A DNA stretch of 64,000 nt from Sitta carolinensis (GCA_032173965.1 CM063313.1:669305-733304), one strand, 5' to 3'. Counted from the first letter of the stretch, positions 13,679-27,700 are shown. The notes: generated by a model from the sequence alone, not told the origin. Numbers and translations are program-made.

Positions 13679-13707
13679 GCTTCCCTGCACCAACCAAACC
13701 GTGAAAG

Positions 13708-15079
13708 GTGAGGGAAAATAATTATTCATCTCCATTTAGCTAATGGTATACAGACTCCCAGAGATTAAGATTTTTTTTAAAGGAATTTATGATATGGATG
13801 TGTCTTGATGGTGTGTTTTTTAAGGTATCCACAATGGCTGGATCCCCCAGGAATCAAGGTACAACCAGCACTGATCTGAATCTTTAAGCAGCTTTGACAA
13901 GTGTTTCTCAGAAAAAAAAAAAAAAAAAAAAAACCCAAACCAACAAACCACCAACCTGGGGCTTTCAGGAGCCATTTGACATTGTTCTTTCTCTGCAGCC
14001 ATTAAAGAGGCTGTCCCAGGTGTGCTGATCAAGGTCACAAAGGTTGCCAGTACAGAGGTGGGACCCAGCCAAATATCTGGAATGTGAGTTGACTATCTTC
14101 TGATGCTTTTTTTCTGATACCTGCTTTACAAATAAAATACAATTTCTCAGCCCAAGATTCTTTGTGCTTGGGTGGACAGTTTGGATCTTCTGAAATATCA
14201 ACAGCAATTGGGAAAAAAATCCCTGCAAATGAATGAAAATTGACTGATTTTGCAAAGCTATCAGTGGAAAAGTAGAAGACAGTGGAGGACATCCTGCCTG
14301 TCCTGAATGTTGTCGATCTCCATGCCCAGTGGTTTAAGCACGTTTGTGTGCTTTGAAGAAGAATTTCCTATGCAGGAGCCTGTTGCCTTGACCTGAACTT
14401 AGCAAAGGGGCATCTTGAGGCATTGTCACATCTTGGGAATGTGGCCTAGCTTTGCATCATTTATGGAGTATGCATTATTCTGGGCTAATGTGAATGTAAG
14501 CCTTTGATCTCATGCCATTGCACCAAGTGAAATAGATGTAACTGTTGAATTCCTTCCTCTTTTATCATTCCTCAGTCAGTAATACTACAGCTTACCGTTC
14601 CTCCATCCCCCTCCTCCTTTGTGCAGCTTCTGGGGCCGTATTGCTTTCCTTCTGGTTTTCAATCCTGCTGCATTCCCCGTGCTTTCAGGACAGGTTTTAT
14701 ACAGGAAAAGGAAAATATATTTCATAATGCAAACATGCCCTGCTCAGCACTTTCTGTTATCTTATTTATACACTGCAGTACAGCTTTCTATGACCCAGTG
14801 ATTATCATTTCCCAGAGCTATCATCACTTTAAAGCTGCCTCTGAATTGTGCTTCAGCAGATGGTACAACCCTACCAGCACTTTAAGAGCTAGGAAGGGAA
14901 GAGATGGGGCAAGTTGTGCACACACAAACCAGGCTGCTGCCCCAACGGCCAAAAATCATTTACCTTGCACTGCTTCTCACAGTGTTCAACTTCAGCCTGT
15001 ATTGAGTACTGTCAGGCTGTTAACCACCAGGGAAATCAAGGTGCTTGTTTTTCTTGGGTTTGGGCCTCTCTACTCACTG
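13708..15079. other. Unique non-coding stretch with a 22-base A run
   Basis: A22 occupies 13912-13933. No gene was recognised. The 168-codon plus frame at 14621-15127 ends in a Phe/Leu/Ile/Tyr string translated from the following TTTA repeat and is not taken as real. Confidence 0.6.
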
Positions 15080-15127
15080 TTTTTTTTTTATTTATTTATT
15101 TATTTATTTATTTATTTTTTTTTTTAA
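15080..15127 (+). repeat. (TTTA)n repeat flanked by T runs
   Basis: About seven TTTA units lie between a T run on the left and a T-rich tract on the right. This is a standard microsatellite, probably length-variable. Confidence 0.9.
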
Positions 15128-18100
15128 TTTTTTCCCCCCTGCATAACAACTGAGCTGATTAATTCCAAGATAGAATACCAAATAAGTAAGAGTCATTAAT
15201 TATATGCAGTATTCTAATAGATTTCAATGTGATCTAAACTTGGATTGAATGCTAACCCATTGATTGCTATTCAGTTGTTGAAGCAGCTACTAAGCTGAGC
15301 AGTTGCTCTGTGTCATCCTTCTCTTTCTTCCTTCGATTTCTACCTCTCTTTCTCCACTCTTGAAATGGCTAACCCCTTGCCTATACATTTTGCTTCAGTG
15401 GATTGTGTCCTTTGTGACTGACTACTAAGTACGCAATGGAAATGGTAGACAGCTAAAGTCATGAAAAATATGTTATCCTCATGTAATTGATGAAATTCCC
15501 ATGGGTATTTCTCCAAGCAGAGCAGGTTGTTATCATTCTTGTTGAGATGATAATAAAGAGATGTGATTTACTGCTTCAGTTGTTTCAAAGGTGTCATTTG
15601 AACCTAGGAGAGTGTGGTGCTGCTAAACAGACCTGGACAAAGCCTTGCAGAGCAGTGATTGCATGTCTGTAATTGTAGACAGGGCATTAAAAAAATGGCT
15701 TGATTATTTTTCATAATCCTGCACTTTTTCTTTTACTCAAAGTGAAGTTATGGGTGCTTTCCCACTGTGCAAATGAGGCTCTCTGGAGTGCACATAAGTA
15801 TGTGTACATATATGCATATATAGAGATAGTCACTAATTGAATGTGTTTATGCATTTTCATCCACATTAACATAAACATTTAAGGTATTTTAGGCATACCC
15901 AAACACATTTTTTCTTCAGTGGTGAGTTAGCTATGTTTGCTTTCATAGCTAAATTGGTGTTCAGAAAGTAGTATGGAAAATGTGGCTACTTTAGGTATCT
16001 AATCCTGAGTTAGATATCTGCCTTTAGGCTACTGGGTTTGATCCTTCTGGCTTCTACCATTAGTGAATCCTGAATCTGACCTCATGGCAAACCTTGGGAA
16101 AAGTCCTCATTCATTCTCTTGCTGCTTATACCTGAAGCCTTTTAGTAATTCTAAGGGTTCAGCTCCTTCCTGAGAACATTTGGGAAGGGTTATTACTCAT
16201 GGTCACCTGGAAATGGGAACTGGATCTAGTGCATTAATGTGCAAGGAATCTTCCTTAAAAGAAAAAAAATTTATTAGCAGGCCTTTTATTGTGCTTTGCA
16301 TGAGATTGTATTTGGTTTGTTATGAATATTGCTGACACTTCTGCAAAGAGTCGAAGTGAGGCTGCATTGTGGTGGTGTTAAAAAAAAAAAAATCAGATCT
16401 CTTTCATATCCACTACTTGGATGCCAGAAGTGGTTAGTGCCAATGGCCATTCTTGCTTTAACGTGTTACAGATAGGAAATAGCCACAGGAGAATTAGAGA
16501 GTGGGAAAATAGTCATCTGGCTCATGGGTTAACTGTGAGGTTCCTGGTAGCAGAGAATTTCTTTCTTCATTCTATATTGAAGTTCATGGATGATAAAGCT
16601 GAAGTTCTACATCATAAATTCCCATTTGGACATTCAGTTTTGAGAACCTACATCCAGCATCCTTATCATTTTGATGTTAAAGCCACAATCAGTAATGAAA
16701 TCTGCTTGCTTTTCACACACTGAAATTAGCTTTGATTCTTTGCCTGAAACATATGTTTAAAAGGCAACATGCACATACTGTACACTGACCCTATCAAAGC
16801 AATAAATACCATTGAAGTAATTTTCCTGAGCTGCCTACAGCATTAGTTTATTTTTAATATGGTCCCTCTGAAGGAGTGGTGAGAAAATGCCTATGGGAGC
16901 TATTTGAATTGTCTGTCTGGGGTGAAGTTCCTACTTTGCCCTGCTGAAGAAGAAAGTAAGAGGGTATACTAATTTCCCTTTGTTGTTGCTAAAGATGATG
17001 TTTAATTCATTGGATTTAGAGCCTTTCTAAGGAAAATGGAATTCTGTTTGGGTGAGAAAAATGCTTCTTTGATACTTAGCATGATTTGAAGCAAGGGTTG
17101 AGGGAGAGAGATATTGCTGTTACTGAGAATGGGGTTTAATCTGACAGCTCTACTGGTTCTTTATGATAGCTGTTTTAGTCCTTTTGCTCTGTGCTATTTC
17201 TCCTGCATTGTTACCTGAATGTTCCTTCCAGATCCAAAGGTTTCTGCTGTGGAACAAGGAGGAGATGGGCATGTAACAAATGACATTTCCAACCGCAGTC
17301 ACCCAGGCAGGCTGAGCTCCCTACCACATCTGGGCAGCCACAGCATTTAGAGCTCAGGGGACCGTGTCAGAGGCAGTGAGTGGGTCAGACCACAGGATTG
17401 ATTTCACACTCTGGTACCACTCTTCTTCTCCCTGTAGAGCCTCAAAATGACCAGCCCTTGCCCATGTTTTGCCATGCCAGAGCTATGGCAGGCTCAGACA
17501 AAGCTGGCACCTGAGTGCCTGAATTTTCTGCCCCTTGAATGTCAAACAACAATAAGCATGGTTTGGATTCTACAAACCTTAAAGGTTGTTCTACTTGCAA
17601 AGGGAATGCATTTTTTGTCACTCATGGTTACAATTAGAATGACAAGGCCAGACTCCTCCATCACTGCTCTTTAACACTGTCAGCACCAGCTTTACCAGAA
17701 TTATCCTGTCTGAAGCATGAATGGGCCTATTCATTTTCTCACTTTGTTTGACCTAGGAATTTAGGAACTACTTAATTGCATATAGGCTGCTTTCTCCTGT
17801 AAAGAAATTATTAAGTTAAAGACTGGGCTAAAAATGTGCTCTCCTAGCCATGAAAGACTAATTTTATGTTTATTTGGACATATTTGTAGAGTAGCTGTGT
17901 TATGCACCATGCTTCTAAATACTGTTTCATGCTGAATAATGAGTTTGAAATCTTTCACCTTCCAGGGATTGTATTTGTGTAGAGAAGAGCAGGAAGCATG
18001 CAGGAGCTTTTAGGAGCACACTTTGATTCAATTTTTTGCATTTTATTATGGCTGAGGCAGGAAAACACTCAGATCTCATGCCCAAGAAATGTTTTCAGAA

Positions 18101-20446
18101 TGCAGTGGTTTCATTTTAAATGAGTCCACAGAGAAGATGATCTCAAGGAGTGAAACGCGTGCAGTCTTTCAATGAGATAAGAATAATCATTCCGTTTCTG
18201 CTATGCTGTAAATATTCTGTAAGTCTCAAGATGGAGATCACATTCAGATGCTGACAGCGGAAGCCTGGCCACCAGTGTGGGGAAGCAGAAGTCTGGCACA
18301 GGACTTTGGTGGTAGGTTAACTTAGAAACATCTTCTTAACTGTGGATGAAGCAGGTGCACATGGGTGCCAGGAATCTTGTGGACTGGAGTGAATCTTGCT
18401 TCATTTTCAGGAAACTGTAAAAGGCAGATAAAATCCATCCGAGGTATGAACCTGACACCTGGCTGTGAGCTCCCTGTCCGCGTGGCAGAGTCTTGCCCAG
18501 CTGACCATTGCGAGAGCAGTGAATTTGTGGGGATTGTTGTAGAAGCCGTTTGGATGTTTTGTGGTAGCAGGGTCTAACTCATCGGTCTGATTTAATTACA
18601 GGTAGATCTTGAGCCCCCCTGCTTATCATCAGCTTTCTCAGCAAAGCTGATGCCATCAGTCTTGCAGAATGACCCAGCTAGCCTGTGGAGGAAGGTCATC
18701 ATTAGTTTGTCCTCAGCGTAAAAGTGGCCACAGAGACTCCTTTCTTTCATTAATTCATTCTGCAAAGCAGCTTATGGTGTTCCACTGCAAGGCAGTTTCC
18801 TGTTGTAAAGGGAGGTTTTGAGATCTCATTGTCTTTTTACCTAAGCTGTTCTGGTCCTGAGGCTCACATGAATGTTTTTGGAATTTTTGGAAATTACTAG
18901 AAGTACCTGAGTCATCCATCATTCATATAGGCCTGGAAGAAGTTCTGGGCATCACAAGGTAGCTGTCAGTCACAACAAAACAGAGTAGAGGGAATTTTCA
19001 CATTTCTTTGGAAGAGTTTTCTGAGCATTCATGTCAGAACTGCAGCATGCCGGACCTACTCCTTGCACCCAGATTTTGGCCGTGTGTTGCTGCAGCTCCT
19101 GGGTTTAACTGTGCACCAACAGACCTGAAAACAGACTACCCAGCTCTGAAAGTCTCCTCTTACTCAGAACAAAAAGACTGTTAAAATCCCAGAAATTAAT
19201 GGCTTATTTTATGGAAGTTGATATTTAATCTGAAGGGTTAATTTTTGTCAGTAGATAACAATTTTAAAAGAGGTGTTTTGGAAACTGGTGTCCATTCTAT
19301 ATGAAATTCTCTGTATTCTTTCAATGAAAACCAGCAAACAATGTAATTAATTACTCATCTTGAAAACCAATCCTTGGCTAAATTAAGAGATTTTATTAAA
19401 TTATATTTTAAAATTCGAACTTAATATAATTTCAATATAAAAGGCTTAAAAATTATTGTTGAGGAAAATGTAGAAGAAAAGATTGTTTATTACAAAAGAA
19501 AAATACCTTGGTTTTTGTTAAAGGCAGATTCCTCCTGCTAACTAATTCTCAAGTCCCACATGGGCTGGGTAGACCATATGAATCTTTGTTTTGTTTGTTT
19601 TGTTGCAACTGGGTTTTCAGAAGGAGAATTTCTTTGCTTTTATGATGGGCTAGAGGGCTTAAAACTCTCTTGCAAATGATTCTGATTGCACAACTTAAGG
19701 TGCTGTTTGATTTATTGTTGAGTACAGTAGTAGTCATCAGGTTAACCTTGGTGTTTTCTTTCTTGCTGCAGAGTTTTCTCTTTGCAGCACCCTTGATCAG
19801 AAAGCTGCTGCTCAACCCAGGACTGGTCCCTTGTGGAATGAGTATTTTATGTTGGAGCCAACTCCCACAGAATCTGGAAAAGCCCAGGAAATTATCTAGT
19901 CATTCTCTTCCAATTCCTCCTTCCTGCAGTACACAAGAGCTTTTGGAGACTCTCTGGGCTGCCTTTAGGCTGTAAAAACTCTGTGGGCACCCCTCATTTG
20001 AAGACAATTTCTACTGAAACCTGGGACAAAGATCCATAATTTCTCTCCTGGTTTCCCAAACAGAGCTGCAGCTCTTAAACTCCCCTAACCTGGCTGTTTA
20101 TGGGATGCAATCACTTGCTAGAGGAAAAACTCATGCCCTAAGGAGAAGAGGAAAGGAACCATATCTCAGCAGAATGAAAAAACCTGAAATCCGTCATAGA
20201 AGAAGGAAAGGGAGAAAATCCAGAGAAATCATCTCTGTGCTGTCTGGTTTATCCTTTGTCAGTGTTAGGAGTGCTATCTTTAGGAAGATACTTTTTGGGA
20301 TAATAAAGATTGGGCATTTAGCAGCCTGAATAAAATCAGGTTCCTATTCCCACAGATACGTTTTTGTCTAGTGTCTGAGGCTTAGGAAAGGAGTGTTGCA
20401 GATTTTACTCACCCATTCATAGCAAGCAACTAAACACTGGTATATT

Positions 20447-20447
<1 letters not shown>
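15128..20447. other. Unique AT-rich non-coding stretch
   Basis: No gene or recognisable transposon was found in this 5.3 kb. Short A runs lie near 16380. The open frames, such as plus 16421-16723 and 18365-18577, have no recognisable product. A pyrimidine-rich acceptor-like TTTTCTTTCTTGCTGCAG ends at about 19771 but has no matching donor that I trust. Confidence 0.6.
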
Positions 20448-20477
<30 letters not shown>

Positions 20478-20510
20478 GAAAAAAAAAAAGAAAATAAGGA
20501 GAAACAGAAA
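20448..20510 (+). repeat. Poly(A) run (A23) followed by A/G-rich tract
   Basis: A23 at 20448-20470 is followed by GAAAAAAG-type purine sequence to about 20510. No recognised retroposon lies immediately upstream, so this is noted as simple repeat rather than as the tail of an insertion. Confidence 0.85.
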
Positions 20511-23500
20511 AATTAATCTCTTGTCAATTTGACCCACCACTGGGGGCTCTTTTTCATTATTGATATATCTGTAATTTTCATCTGCCCTTTATTCTGCATG
20601 TATATTTATATACGAGTTTGGCTTTTTTTCCACAAACCTGCAGTGCAGTGAAAAGCTAGATTTAAATATTTTCAGACCGACTGTACCCATCATTTGCATT
20701 CCACTGACTCATTCAGAGCAAAGACATCTGAGCAGAAATACAGCAGATAAAAGAGAAACCATTAATCCAGGGAAGATTACTGGCACAGAATCTTTATCCT
20801 GTATCCTCCCTGAAATGAGACAAAGATCTTACTATGTACATCCCTCTGGCTTAGCTTCAGAAATCAAGCAATACAGTAGTGTAGACATGGTACTTTTTAA
20901 AGGCACATTACATTGGTCTGAAACTTCAGTCTTCTGGCAGAGCTCATTGCTACTGAGGTGTTTTTTAGAGGTTGCTTTCTCAGAAGAGTCTTCAGCACCC
21001 CAAAAATTGCTTTCTGGCTCCTGCAAGGGGTAAGACAGCACAATCCCTGATCTGCTCCTAAAAAGACAGCATGTGTCAGCTGGAGGATGGAGTCTGTTCT
21101 GCAGCACATGGGTTACGCATGTATTTTGCATTGTCTTGCTTCTGCTGACACCTCATCTCGATGTGAGCTCTAAGTGCTAGTTAGCTTTTAATGAGACTAA
21201 TAAGGCTAAAGCTTTCCAGATCCTGGTGCTTCAGTTCTGGAAGAGGGAGGGGTTGGCTGGGGATGTTGAGCAGGCTTGCCCTTTTCAGGAGGCACTCATT
21301 CCAGGTGACTGGGCATATTAGATTTCAGAGTGCGGCAGGCTTTTATCTCCCTTCCCTGCGAATGTGGCAGGCTGCAGTTGCTTTTCTGTTTGCTGGTTGT
21401 TTGTCTCTCTCCCTCTGTCTCTTTGATACTGATCCTCAGATAAAAGAGCTGAGAGATAGAGCTTGGGAAGCATCCCTTTCTTCTCTGGCAATTGGCGGAA
21501 AATCCAGTTGCCACGTGATTACTGTGCTGTCTCAGCTGCTACTGGCCATTGACCATCTCCTGCAGGAGTATTTCTGTGCCTCAATAATAGGAGAACCTAC
21601 TTTGGTCATTTAAGGCTTCCACTTGAAGCAGCCCAGAGGGTAGGATGGTTTTCTAGAGGTAGCTCCATGTGTTTGTGGGCTTATCTTGCTATGGCGTGCA
21701 TTCAGCTATGAAATAAAATTGCATTAAATGTTTCAGTTTTGAATCATTCTATTTAGACTGGCAGAAGCTGAAAACCCTCCTGTGAGCTACAGCAATGTGG
21801 ACTGCTATTCAGATGGGAAATGTGAATACTTCAGCATGCCTGATCAGTTGGACTAGAAATGCAAGCAAACTGCTCTGCAGTGTGGATTCTCAGCTTTTAT
21901 TCCAGACAGTTTTGTTTCTCCAGACCCTTTCGTTCAGGAGAAAAATGTTTTCCTTTTCTTGTCCTTGTGCAGGGTGTATGTATATTAAGACCTCTAGAAA
22001 ATAGCTAAGCACAACAGGAACCAAGATCTGGAGGAAGTTTCTTTCTAAACAATCCAGCATCCTCTTCCAGTTCAGAGAAGAATATTTAGGTACATTGAAA
22101 TAAACCTTGATGTTATGTAAAGTTCAGCTTATGAAGAGTAAACCATGATATCTTTGTTGTTTTAAACTGCCAAAAATAAAAATCAAGGTCAGAAGCAAAT
22201 CTTATTTCTTCCATAGTCCAGAGCCCAAGATCTGCAATGGCTTTCCCCCTCACACTCATAATGTTCACATTATCCATTAAGGGTGATTTGATTTCAGGTG
22301 TCAACTTAGAGATCTGAGTAATAATCTTTTTACAATAGGAACCTCTTCTTAATGGAGTAGTGTTTGCCTGTTTTTAACTGCATTTTCTCCTCTAAATATC
22401 AATTATCTCTCCTGCTCCACTTTAGAGCCTGTCACCTTGCCAAATGTTGAAATAGGAAGGTTTATTTATTGCACAGGCTATACAAAGACTAAAGAATAAA
22501 AAAAAAAATAAGGCTATGTCTTTCAGTGTACCCTCTTGCTGTTGATATTTCCTTAGATTTGAAAGGCAAAAGTGCAGTTCTGATAATCCTATAAGTTCTT
22601 CACACTTCCTGCTAGAAATTACCCTTTTCTGCCTCTCCTCTGGGTGCTCTCTCTAGGGCCTTGGCCTTGCATGCTCCCTTGAATCACAGATATTTGTTTT
22701 GTATTGTGCCACCTTTGTTTAGGGTTTGACCAAGTGACATTACAGATGAGAGATGAGAGGAAGAGCTTGCAAGAGAACTAGATCAGATTGTTGTCAGCTG
22801 TACTGTGTTCCTATGCAGCATGCTCATTCCTCTTTTGAGATCTCTGCAGATGTTTTAGGCTTTCCATTAAAAAAAAAAAAAAAAGAAAAAAATTACAGAC
22901 GTTATCTCGCCTGAGATGTGAGGTGAGGTAACATTGTGTATTCTTTACAAAAATTGCTTCTCTGTCCCCCTACAAACTTAGCATCTCAATGATCAAGACA
23001 GATGAAGCTTTGGAAGTGAAAGAGAGGTCCAAGGTTGAGGGAGAACATACAACTGATACCATGAATGGTTCCAAGCATTATCTCCACTGTTCTTCTGTGC
23101 AACCTTTATACCATTCATCTTACATGTGTTACACCTGTGTGCCTTCTCTACCCTTCTGTGATTGTTCTATACCCCTCAGCATTCATGTCTCTTCACCTTC
23201 ACTGCTCACCTGTTTTACACAGTTGCAGCCTATTAGGGATGAGGCTCAGCTGCAGCCCCAGTCCCTATCACCACAAACTGTGTCCCTACAAAAGGTCTCC
23301 TCTGCAGGAAAGAAGCAGAACACATCTCCCATCCTGGGGGCAGGTTACAGTCTGTCCAGTCTCTTTCAAAACAGTCTTGATAAGAGGACATTTTGCAAAC
23401 CTGAGAAACAGGTGCTGCCTATTTCCATACTTGCAGGAGTGGTGTCGTGGTGTCTTAAGTGAGGAAGCTTGATTACAAAGCTTGCTGAGTATGCAAGGGA

Positions 23501-24670
23501 AAGAATAAAATATTGCACTTGCCACATCCTGATTTTTGTTTTTCTCTTCCATTATCTAAAGGAAATATGGTATGATCTTTGTTCCAGTCACTGCAAACAA
23601 TTTTCAAACTGGTCCAAGAGAAGTTGTGTGGGATGTGACCAGGACTTTTTCTTTTGTGTGTCTGTGTGTGCATATGACTGTGAAATATCTGATTTCTCAA
23701 TGCATAAAGTTAAATGTACCAATCTGCAAGCATTCACAAGTTGCAGGGTTTGGGTTGTTGGTCTCTTGCCACAGAAAATAAATCTTTCAAGGTCCTGCAG
23801 AAACCATCCTCTGGAGTTCCTTTCATCTCATAAGGCATCCCAGAGCAGTTTTGCTAAGCCATGCTACCCTTTCACCTCATGAGGATGGAGAAGGCTGAGG
23901 AAAGAGCTGCAGCTTGGCAGCTTGGTGAGAAAGAGGAGCTGAGATCCTCCCTACCTCATGGTATAGTGATCACATCAGTGCCAGGAGCTGCACGTGAGAA
24001 TAACAGATCCCTGCATGTTGCCATGGAGCTCTTCTGTCTGGACTTCAGGCATGCTGTAACATACAATCCTTCTCTTTGTCCCTGTTATAGGCAGCCCTAG
24101 TTAGTCATGACAGCATTACTCTGCTCAGCAATCAGTGTTATCCCCATAAAATGGCTCCGTTAATGTCAGCAGAGCCATCTCTGAGGCTTGCATGCCCTCA
24201 CCCTTTGCTTGCACACTGCCTCCCAGGCCACAGTGCTCTGCTGCTTTCTCCAGCTTGACCCTCACAGGCACCCCTGCACCACCTCAGAGCTGAACATATT
24301 GAGGAAAGCTCTTAAAATATTATCAAGGAGATAGCCAAGATTTTGTTTTTTTTTTTTTTTTTTAATAATTTGTTTATTTTCCAATTCTGCTGTACTGGGC
24401 TTCCCTCTCATGGTATCTGTAAATTGACATTATGAAACTTTCTTATTAAATCAAAGTGTTTCTGGACATTAGGTGGTGGAGTGGAGAAAGAACCACACAT
24501 GTTTTCAAGGAAAATTAAGACTGGAAAGGTGCTGGCCACTGTCTGTCCTGTTATTGTTAGAATGCACATTTTCTCCCTAGAGTGTAGAGCACCTTCTGAT
24601 AGAGTGCTTCTTATGTTGAAAAATGATAAGCAGTAAGGACTCCATGCCTCTTCACTGCTAAAATATTCTA
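20511..24670. other. Unique non-coding stretch with homopolymers
   Basis: A-rich run at 22869-22892 (one interrupting G) and T18 at 24346-24363. No gene was recognised. The longest plus frames are 21191-21613 (140 codons) and 22989-23462 (157 codons). They are not supported by family resemblance or by flanking splice sites. Confidence 0.6.
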
Positions 24671-24766
24671 TTATACTATAGTATATGTATACATATATAT
24701 ATAATATATATATGTATATATACATATATATAATTTTATATATATATGTATACATATATATATAAA
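24671..24766. repeat. AT-rich palindromic TATA repeat
   Basis: A tract of TA units with interspersed GTATAC/ATGTATACAT blocks. Several segments are self-complementary, for example TATATATGTATACATATATA, so the tract could extrude cruciforms. Such AT palindromes are unstable and variable in vertebrate genomes. The short frames read in it (Tyr/Ile strings) are artefacts. Confidence 0.85.
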
Positions 24767-27700
24767 AAATACTAGAGCATGCTTGCTTCCTCCACCTGAA
24801 AGTATGGTGTATTTATAGGAGCATCCTGTAATGGAGCACCCCGCACTGAGCATTATTTTTGGGGAATAAGACAATACTGTGTGTGACGGGGTGGTGTTGG
24901 GGTTCTCCCTTCTGCTGTCTCCTTTGTTAGCAGGTGCTGGCAGCATGCAGGGGACTGCAGGGGCTGATTGACTGGAGCAGATTCACTCTGGTATGTGGAG
25001 TCTGTAAAGCCCCTGCAGGGGATGGGAAAGGCTCACAGGGCTGAGGAATTTGAGTTCTGGTATCTCTGTGTGAAAGTGTCATGAGGGATCAACTTTGAGC
25101 AAAAGGGTAGTTAGGTATTTTTTTGTTGTCATTATAATGTCAAATCACAGGGCTTCATCCTCATATAAATACTGCAGGTCAGATGCTCAGCTGATGTGCA
25201 GTGGCAGTGTGCTCTCTGTAGCAGCTGGAATCCTGGGCTGGTGGGCATGGGAAAATTCCTGCCCTGCTCCGTGGCTGTGCATGTTGGAAACAAGGTCCCG
25301 CAGCTCCTGGCCAGAAAGCAAGAACAATTGAAGATGGAGGTCACTGAAATGACAAGAGCAACTCTTGTGATCTAGTGCTGTCAGCACAAATGCAGCGATT
25401 GATTGAAAAGTGTCTGCTAACCAGGCAGCAAAGGGCGCAATTAGAACTGAAATAGCAAGAGAGTCTATTTCAGAGTTTTGTGATTCCAGCTTGCACCACC
25501 CTACTAATTTTAAGTGCTGCTGATTTTTCTGTATTGGCCGGTGTCAGCTGTGGACCAAGAGCCGTCCGTATTGGACTGAATGAAACTCAGGATTTCTCAG
25601 AGCTTCTGCTGTTAAAAGCATGTCATAAACTGTTGTGGCATGATCATATTAGACGCACCAATAATAAACACACCCTAAAATTGAAATGCAGTCCTGTAAT
25701 CTACCTTGGGGATTAGCAAGGATCCCTGCAGAGTGTGGCTAGGAACTGCTTAAGCTTTTCTGGAAATCATGAGGTCTGTTGGATCAACCAGGTCTCCTGC
25801 ATCAGAGGTGCATGGTGGAGTTTTCTCAACTGGAAGCCTGTGTCTTGGCTCAAGCTGTAGACAGCATTTTAGGAAGGTGTGAGTGAGACTAAATACAAGA
25901 GACCCTGTTAAGGCCTGCAAGATGTATGGGGACTCTGGGGCAGCTTGTTAATATTGAAGGTCAGATGCTTGAGCTGTGGGGAAGATAAAGAAAGACTTTC
26001 AGATGGTCAAGGATGTTTTCTTGTGGTCCTAATCTCCTAGAAATATCATATTCAAGGAAAGAGTAGTCCTGGTGGCCTGGTGGAGGAATAGTGCTTGGGA
26101 ATAAGCAAGCAAGGCCAGCAGGGTCAGGCTTATGAGTGCATCGTCTGGGGACAGTCAGCAGACAGGGCAAAAGTGACATTAACTGAATGGAAGGCAGTGG
26201 TGTCTACAGAAGAGAGCTCGTTGCAGGCAGCTTTGTATTTGGTGTGTGTGCTAAGGTCTGCTGTTTGAGGAAGAGCAAATAGACCCCATGGATAGGTGAA
26301 TTCCACATGTGAGGCTCCATGTTTTGGAGCACCACTGATCACACTGCACAGCAAGTGGATTGAGGCTGAGTCAGAATTTTCCACAAACTGTTCAGTGAGG
26401 AACACTCTGATCTCTTAATAAATATTAGCAGTACCATAACAGCAATGCAGTACAATGTTCAAAAGTCAATTACTTGAAGGCCTGCTTTATCAAATAAGAA
26501 TGTGTAAAAGATTTTCTTGGATTCTTGTGTCATTGATTAGGCTGTGATGGTTGATGCAAGAATCACAGTGTTAACCCTGGATATATTCCAAACTGAGAAA
26601 AAGTAATTTTTAACCATCCACATGGAGGGTTGAATTTGCTGAATGCACATCTACAAGGTGCTGAAAGCAACATTAAAAATGGTGTGTGCCCATGACATTG
26701 TCAGTCTCTGTTGACTTTATGGGGAAACACAGTGCCTCAGATAATGGGCTGATGAACAGAACTACCTCTCCATGTTCTTTTATTACCCCCTCATACCACA
26801 CAGAACTGCTCTCTGATAAAAGGTAAAACTATGCACCATTTATTCCTGTTGTCAACAGCTGCTGTACTTTAAGAAAGGAACTGAAATATTGTGCTCACTC
26901 AGTTGAATGTGACATTCTTCTGAAGATCAGCCCAAGTTCACTCCAGGGGTGGCTGACATTCCCAGTTGGGTTAAGGAGTAATTGTGCTGTTTAGTTTGCA
27001 TGAAGGTGGCAGAAAGCAGATGTGGATTTGAGCACTGCTGTCTCACATTGAGCAGCACTGTGCCTTGCAGCATGAGAAGCCCTCTTGCAACTGTGAGGAA
27101 CTGCTGGTGGCTCCAGCCATTGTTTGCTGTGAACAAAGGTGACTTCTGTACCCCTCACATTGCCAAATGTTTTGGTGCTGACTGTGAGTAGTTATCACTA
27201 TTTTTCTGCTGTTTTTGCAGCCATTTTTGCTTGGCACCAACAGTAATTTCTAATTAGATGACAGGTTTGGAGGGCCCTGGATGTGTAATGCAGTTCTGCT
27301 GCAAGAGAATTCTACATGCTTATTTGAAACTAAGCAAGCCAACATAAGAATTATATTCCTTATACGGAAGTTATTACCACAGAGGAGTGCAGTTGTGGTG
27401 AAAGAATTTCAGGCAGTAAGGAAAGATCACATAAAAATGTTCTTCAGTGATGCTCAAATAGGTAGAAAACACCACCTCCAAATACCCAGTTCTTGAGTGG
27501 TTACTTGAGGAGATTGCTTTTCCTGGCTTATTCTACATCATGAAAAAAAAAGGATGTCAGGCGATTTGATTCTGGAAGGCATTTTTCCTGTTTCTTTGGC
27601 TGTCACATGTATTTAACTTTATTGCCCTCAAGGACAATATGGTGGATCAGCATGCTAAGGTCTTCAGTCTACAGCCTGTAGTTTTTCATTTCACATTGCT

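Larger units (their letters stand above)
13140..13707 (+). promoter_or_regulatory. GC-rich patch, candidate promoter/first exon
   Basis: This stretch is clearly GC-richer and has more CpG steps than its neighbours, especially after 13350. It does not look strong enough by eye to be a formal CpG island. It contains a purine-rich GGGA-type tract (13540-13590) with a G-quadruplex pattern and an RFX X-box-like palindrome at 13665-13678. It ends at a good 5' splice site, AAAG then GTGAGG, with the exon side ending at 13707. All three plus frames are open over about 200-300 bases, as expected from low stop-codon frequency in GC-rich DNA, so I do not call a protein. A promoter with a spliced non-coding or 5'UTR exon is the inference. 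The alternative is an unrecognised GC-rich repeat. Confidence 0.25.

Noticed and set aside
13396..13735. Open frames on both strands and in all three plus frames over the GC-rich patch
   Set aside because: Openness in so many frames reflects low stop-codon density in GC-rich DNA; kept only as a regulatory or first-exon candidate.
14621..15127. 168-codon plus frame
   Set aside because: Its end is a translated TTTA microsatellite and T run; the rest is unrecognisable.
22989..23462. 157-codon plus frame
   Set aside because: Ser/Leu/Cys-rich product without recognisable motifs; an overlapping second frame of 135 codons is equally open.
24408..24946. Minus frames rich in Tyr/Ile
   Set aside because: Read through the TATA palindromic repeat.
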